Below, one piece after another: positions 16,908-20,290 of a stretch of DNA of 20,290 bases (position 1 is the first letter of the stretch; each line of letters opens with the position of its first letter). A program made the position numbers and the translations under genes. The DNA lies in assembly GCF_000090795.2 (NCBI RefSeq), contig NW_003546464.1:13595-33884 (forward strand). The letters run 5' to 3'. The DNA comes from Amphimedon queenslandica. Lineage: Eukaryota; Porifera; Demospongiae; Haplosclerida; Niphatidae. Below the pieces are notes generated by a model. That model was not told where the DNA came from, made no database searches, and saw only the letters and a program-made list of their open reading frames with translations.

Positions 16908-17180
16908 TCATTTTCACTTATTGTACAATTGCAATTTTATGCATGTATACTTATTGCTTTTTGTATATATCAAAAAAATGGCATTGAATCTTGTGTGTTA
17001 ATAGTGTCCCATTTCACTTCCTGATATCTAGTGTGCTAGACACACCCTTTTTGGTGTGCTATTTTGGACAGCTGCAGCACACTTATTTTAGTCTGCATGT
17101 CACACTTCATTTATACAGTGTACTGCAGGCTTTGGAAAAACGGACAAAAATTACTTCAAGCCAAAAAAATAAGGCTATAT

Positions 17181-18140
17181 GAAGTTAGCGATCTTCTCGG
17201 TGAAAGTTTATAAGTTAAAGGGGTAACTGTACAGTACATTAACGTGAACTTGCCTCATAAGAAGAGCAGCAAATAAGTCATTCATATTAAGCTAAAATGG
17301 ATTGATCTTCAAATGACATTTTTAATCTGTAATTGAAGACTTTTATTCAGCAAGACCGAACGTCATGGAAGATGCATCCTTTAAAAATTTGTTGCTAAGT
17401 ACAAATTGGATAAAATAGAAGAAAATGTAACAGGGAATACAAAGGTCGATCAAAGCCAGTCCTTCCAAACCATAGGAAATTTAATCCTATAAATGAAGCG
17501 GAAAGAGAAGATTTTTATAATTTGCAAATATTCTTATTTGTGCCTTTTAGTGATGAGATTACAATCATATTGGAAGGAGAAACAATGGACAAAAATTTGA
17601 GGCATCACAAGGAAGCATCTATATTTGGCATTAAAATCATTTAAACAAACTACGGAAATTATTAAAAGCTGAACGTAATTGGAAGAAATTAGTCGATTCA
17701 AGAAAGTCTGTTTTACTGAAGAAGATCCTAACAAAAAGATAGAAGTTAATTACTTGGTGAACTAATGTAAGCCGTGGCTGATACTGTTGACATGCATATA
17801 AATGTGCCTAATTTAACATTAGAAAAAAAGGCATTGGTTAATGTAAATCAAAAAAGTATTTTGATGCAGTTAAAAGTTATTTTATGAACCAGAAAAATGT
17901 GACAACTTTTTGGAGAATGACTCTTCAAGACAACTTACATTAGATAATATCAATTGGTTGAGAATGTTTATTAGTGGTGTAAGTGAAAATGGTATATCAT
18001 TTTTAATAGAAGCAATAAAATGCATAGTTGATGACATATGCTATCCAAAAAGTGGTTAAGTAATGTGCTGTCTTAACACCAAGAGTTATGCGCATCTAAT
18101 GTAGGCGGCCAATAATACATAGATAGGGTTTCCAACCTAA
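17181..18140 (+). pseudogene. Helitron Rep-helicase pseudogene (end of Rep linker and start of the PIF1-like helicase)
   Basis: Helitron proteins combine a rolling-circle HUH nuclease with a PIF1-family helicase. In changing plus-strand frames I read EVSDLLGESL, a stop, VKGVTVQYINVNLPHKK (17181 onward), VIEDFYSARPNVMED, YKLDKIEENVTGN, SKPVLPNHRKFNPINEAERE, DFYNLQIFLFVPFSDE, FDAVKSYFMNQ, then LRMFISGVSENGISFLIEAI (from 17958) and SNVGGQ. The order RP..SL.F..Y, (L)P..F, FVPFRDE-like, DAVKSYFMNQ, Walker A, ASNVGGQT is that of Helitron/PIF1 proteins. The Walker A GVGGTGKSFLIEAIK is changed to GVSENGISFLIEAIK, losing the lysine. Many stops and frameshifts. The HUH nuclease part and Helitron ends were not found. 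Confidence 0.7.
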
Positions 18141-19135
18141 AATACCAATATATACACAATGAAATTATAAAGACATCAAAAGACATGTCAAGGTGTTGAA
18201 AAATCACTAAATAAATTTTTAGCAATTTGTACTTACTTTGGCGAAGAAAATAACACTTTTGTCTTCAGGGTTAAATGACTAATTATGGGTCACGTCACTT
18301 ATTTTAAAATTTATAATTCCTTCATCACTTGTCAGTGTCCTAACAGTCCTTCGAGATCAAAGATTCCTCTTGCTCCTCTACTAGACTACTTGGGCTCATA
18401 TTTGGGTCTCTATAACTTGAGTAAGTATTTAAGTAATTAGTTTATGTATTATTGTAACTAGAAATGGTTCAAAATCTTAAATTGTGTCACTGATCAATGA
18501 GGCTCCACTATTCACTGAGGCCACACAGTTAGTGATAACTTAACCATCCATCTGCAGTTACTGTGCTAAGTACTACCATAAAGCGCTTTAATTTGCAATG
18601 CTATTAATTAGACTGTATATGCTTTCTTATTATTAGATACATCATATATGGCTTGCCCAATTGACAAACCGGACAATCTTAGTGATAATGAACACTGCAT
18701 TTTAGATAAAGTAGCTATGACAGTGTATACATACCCAGATCTTGAACCATTCCTGCTATTGATGATCACACTAACTGAGGGTGTGTATGAGCATGCTCAT
18801 CAAGTAGGAAGAAGTCTAGGAAAGAGTACCACTGTGAGGGGTAATTGCAAGAAGTGATTAATGAATTACCAACAAAATAAAAATTACATAAGATTTATGA
18901 TATTGTGTTATTAAAATTAATGTAAAATGGCTAATTAATAACATGTTATTAAGTAATATAAGTAAATGTTTTAAATAATCCTTAATATGGTAGAGAGAAA
19001 GAAGGTGGGATAAAGAGTAGTAATGACACTACGACAAACAAAAGCAATTAAAAGTAGAATACCATGTAAAAGTTACAGACACATAACAGTGTAAATTAAG
19101 TAAATGAAAAAACTACATAATCCAAAAATCACCAT
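18141..19135. other. AT-rich spacer with one unrecognised open frame
   Basis: No confident gene. A plus-strand frame at 18648-18857 (MACPIDKPDNLSDNEHCILD..) follows an acceptor-like TATTATTAG and might be an exon remnant, but I recognise no family. Confidence 0.4.
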
Positions 19136-19352
19136 TTAATAATCTTCCTTGATTTCCTCAGTAGTGAATTTACATAGTTCCTCATTATTATATAAAACAG
19201 CAAACTCATTTTCTCTATACCCTCTAATATTTTCTATGAACCATTTCTCTTCTCCATTAACATCCAACCTGTGATTAACCTTAGCTCTACGTAACCATGA
19301 AGGTTTATCAAAGAGAACAGACAATGATTGATGACCAGGAGGAGTGGTAGAT
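19136..19352 (-). pseudogene. Tudor-like exon
   Basis: A minus-strand frame reads STTPPGHQSLSVLFDKPSWL, RRAKVNHRLDVNGEEKWF, IENIRGYRENEFAVLY and NNEELCKFTTEEIKEDY, then a stop at 19136. The pattern V-x-H-x-(F/L)-D-V-x-G-E-E-K-W-F, a tyrosine turn and a terminal acidic strand resembles small Tudor/chromo-like barrels that bind modified histone tails. In the next frame, directly after the stop, NGD follows, the residues I would expect after EDY-x in related copies. So the stop and a one-base shift may be lesions. It may be a downstream exon of the gene at 19383-20290, but the gap to it (30 bp from the GTATAA donor to the nearest acceptor at 19353) is too short for a normal intron. A later acceptor (TACGTAG, about 19291) would work. 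Confidence 0.5.
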
Positions 19353-19382
19353 CTCAATAATTCAAATTAACTATTATTATAC

Positions 19383-19814
19383 CTTCTTTGAACAATGGCT
19401 AGAATACAATATTAGGGATAAGACCTTTTGAAGCAAATTCAAATTTCTATAACGATACTTTAAGATTATTGCAGCACAGGTACAAATAACAGCAATTCTA
19501 TTCTTTCGTTTGGTTTTTGTGTTTGTAGCAGACACGAGAAATTGTAAAAGAACAGGCGCTTTACTTTGTAATTCATTATAAATCATATCCCAATGAAAAA
19601 ACTTCAAATGATCTGGTGACTGACTACATAGAATGGAGTTGACGCTACTCATCCTCTTAACTTCGGTTTCAATAGTTCTACTGATGCTCGACAAAGTGTA
19701 CTGCCTTGATTTTTTATCAGCTAAACATTCTGTTGCTATTTTTCTCTTGCTTTTTCGAGCGTATGCATTAACAGCATCCTTACGGCTTGGTGTTACTTTG
19801 TACACTTTTCGTCT
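19383..19814 (-). CDS. Third visible exon of multicopy gene family (KYR..Q..LSLILYSSHCSK block)
   Basis: On the minus strand the exon starts after acceptor TAATGCTAAG (phase 0) with RRKVYKVTPSRKDAVNAYAR, SKRKIATECLADKK and SSISRTIETEVKRMSSVNS. It ends DHLKFFHWDMIYNELQSKAP, VLLQFLVSATNTKTKRKNRI, AVICTCAAIILKYRYRNLNL and LQKVLSLILYSSHCSKK at donor AAG/GTATAA (19382). The W-x-x-I/V-x-x-E-L-x-x-x-A-P...ILKYR...Q..LSL.LY..H.SK pattern is a hallmark of an uncharacterised, very numerous family in sponges and cnidarians, often linked with transposons. The exon has no internal stop. An alternative acceptor 10 bp upstream (TTGTTGTCAG) would break the frame. Function unknown. Confidence 0.65.
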
Positions 19815-19883
19815 CTTAGCATTACTGACAACAATCTATACAATAGTAATAATTACAGCTGCGATAGTTAAAGCAAAACATAC

Positions 19884-20125
19884 AGATATATCTGGTGACT
19901 CCACTTGTGAAGTTGAACGCTTATTTGATCTGCTTGGAGTACTGCAACTGAAATCATGATCCATTCCAGAATTATTAGTAATATCATGCTCTCCATTAGA
20001 CTGTAGATGTGCCCATCTATCATCATGCATTATGACTTCAATAGCATTGCTAATCCTCTCCTTAGTGCTCTTTTCTAACTCTTGAAACCTTACTAAAGCT
20101 TTACAGCATTGAGGACACATTCTAC
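19884..20125 (-). CDS. Second visible exon, CPQC zinc-knuckle-like start and linker
   Basis: Minus strand. Acceptor TATAATAG precedes 20125, donor TCT/GTATGT is at 19883, phase 0 at the donor. It reads GRMCPQCCKALVRFQELEKS, TKERISNAIEVIM, an acidic/serine-rich linker, and CSTPSRSNKRSTSQVESPDI. The CPQC pair suggests a small metal-binding half-site. The splice from the previous exon recreates DPDGTVGRMCPQC in frame. A 69-bp intron separates it from the next exon. No stop or shift seen. Confidence 0.65.
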
Positions 20126-20172
20126 CTATTATATTAATTGGTGTTTAATATGTTACAGCACATGTATCTTAC

Positions 20173-20290
20173 CTACTGTTCCATCAGGGTCAGATAAGAG
20201 TTCTTGGGCATCAATATCAATAGCTAACTCAACCAATCTGTCTGAAACCAGTCTCTTCCATACTTCCATAGATTTAAAACAAGAGCGAAC
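20173..20290 (-). CDS. First visible exon of multicopy gene (continues beyond window)
   Basis: On the minus strand, entering from the right edge, the frame reads SCFKSMEVWKRLVSDRLV, ELAIDIDAQELLSDPDGTV and one base, ending at donor G/GTAAG (20172). The 47-bp intron to acceptor TATAATAG restores DGTVGRMC in frame. The block is typical of the N-terminal part of the same family. Intact as far as visible. Expression and function cannot be judged. Confidence 0.65.

Larger units (their letters stand above)
15982..17180. other. Mostly unexplained AT-rich spacer
   Basis: No confident gene. It holds a short (GAT)n at about 16222-16236, a small minus-strand open frame (16311-16421), a decayed CA-repeat plus ATT tract at about 16480-16565 resembling 7265-7330, and a 21-bp tandem repeat (16866-16907). 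Confidence 0.5.

Noticed and set aside
17534..17734. Minus-strand open frame of 66 residues
   Set aside because: It is the antisense shadow of the Helitron helicase remnant on the plus strand.
18648..18857. MACPIDKPDNLSDNE.. open frame as a gene
   Set aside because: No family recognised, no second exon found, and length compatible with chance. Mentioned only within the spacer entry.

Overview
This is eukaryotic, almost certainly invertebrate animal DNA, and nearly everything in it is mobile or multicopy sequence in decay. Coding blocks are split by very short GT-AG introns (about 46-69 bp where both ends can be placed). Host-like stretches are AT-rich, and there are no bacterial operons or ribosome-binding sites. 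The gene families (C2H2/HDILEG, Merlin, Helitron, a cysteine-rich LINE and a Tudor-like exon) and the compact introns remind me most of a demosponge such as Amphimedon. That assignment rests on memory of the families, not on a search.

Left third (1-7060): a head-to-head pair of broken multi-exon genes starts near 3600. The minus-strand gene runs from 3582 past the left edge. It has an N-terminal C2H2-like finger, a C-x2-C block and a DxMHDxLEG block, and may be a CACTA/CMC-like transposase. The plus-strand gene (3671-6828) has a PB1-like N-terminus and a YPFLK / PPGE..TSF.RHN region. The two ATGs are 88 bp apart and flank a 12-bp-arm inverted repeat. A Merlin (ISXO2-like) transposase gene with its own 46-bp intron sits inside an intron of the minus gene. 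Two TA-flanked terminal-inverted-repeat MITEs sit in, or just after, the plus gene.

Middle (7170-15840): a pile-up of 5'-truncated copies of one LINE family, one on the plus strand and the rest on the minus strand. The copies meet at (TAA)n/(TTA)n microsatellites. The encoded protein has an N-terminal cysteine cluster, a reverse transcriptase with a YLDD active site, and a C-terminal C-x2-C..H..C / RH(N/D)xLRD / RP(A)D..DV(T/A)V module. That module looks like the restriction-like endonuclease of R2/R4-type LINEs. The layout suggests serial insertion into TAA repeats, as is known for the Dong element.

Right part (15840-20290): a foldback MITE, a Helitron helicase pseudogene with a destroyed Walker A motif (about 17181-18140), and the minus-strand exons of another multicopy gene family entering from the right edge, followed by a Tudor-like exon. 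Every gene except the window-edge exons of this last family carries visible frameshifts or stops. No RNA gene, CRISPR array or clearly intact host gene was found.
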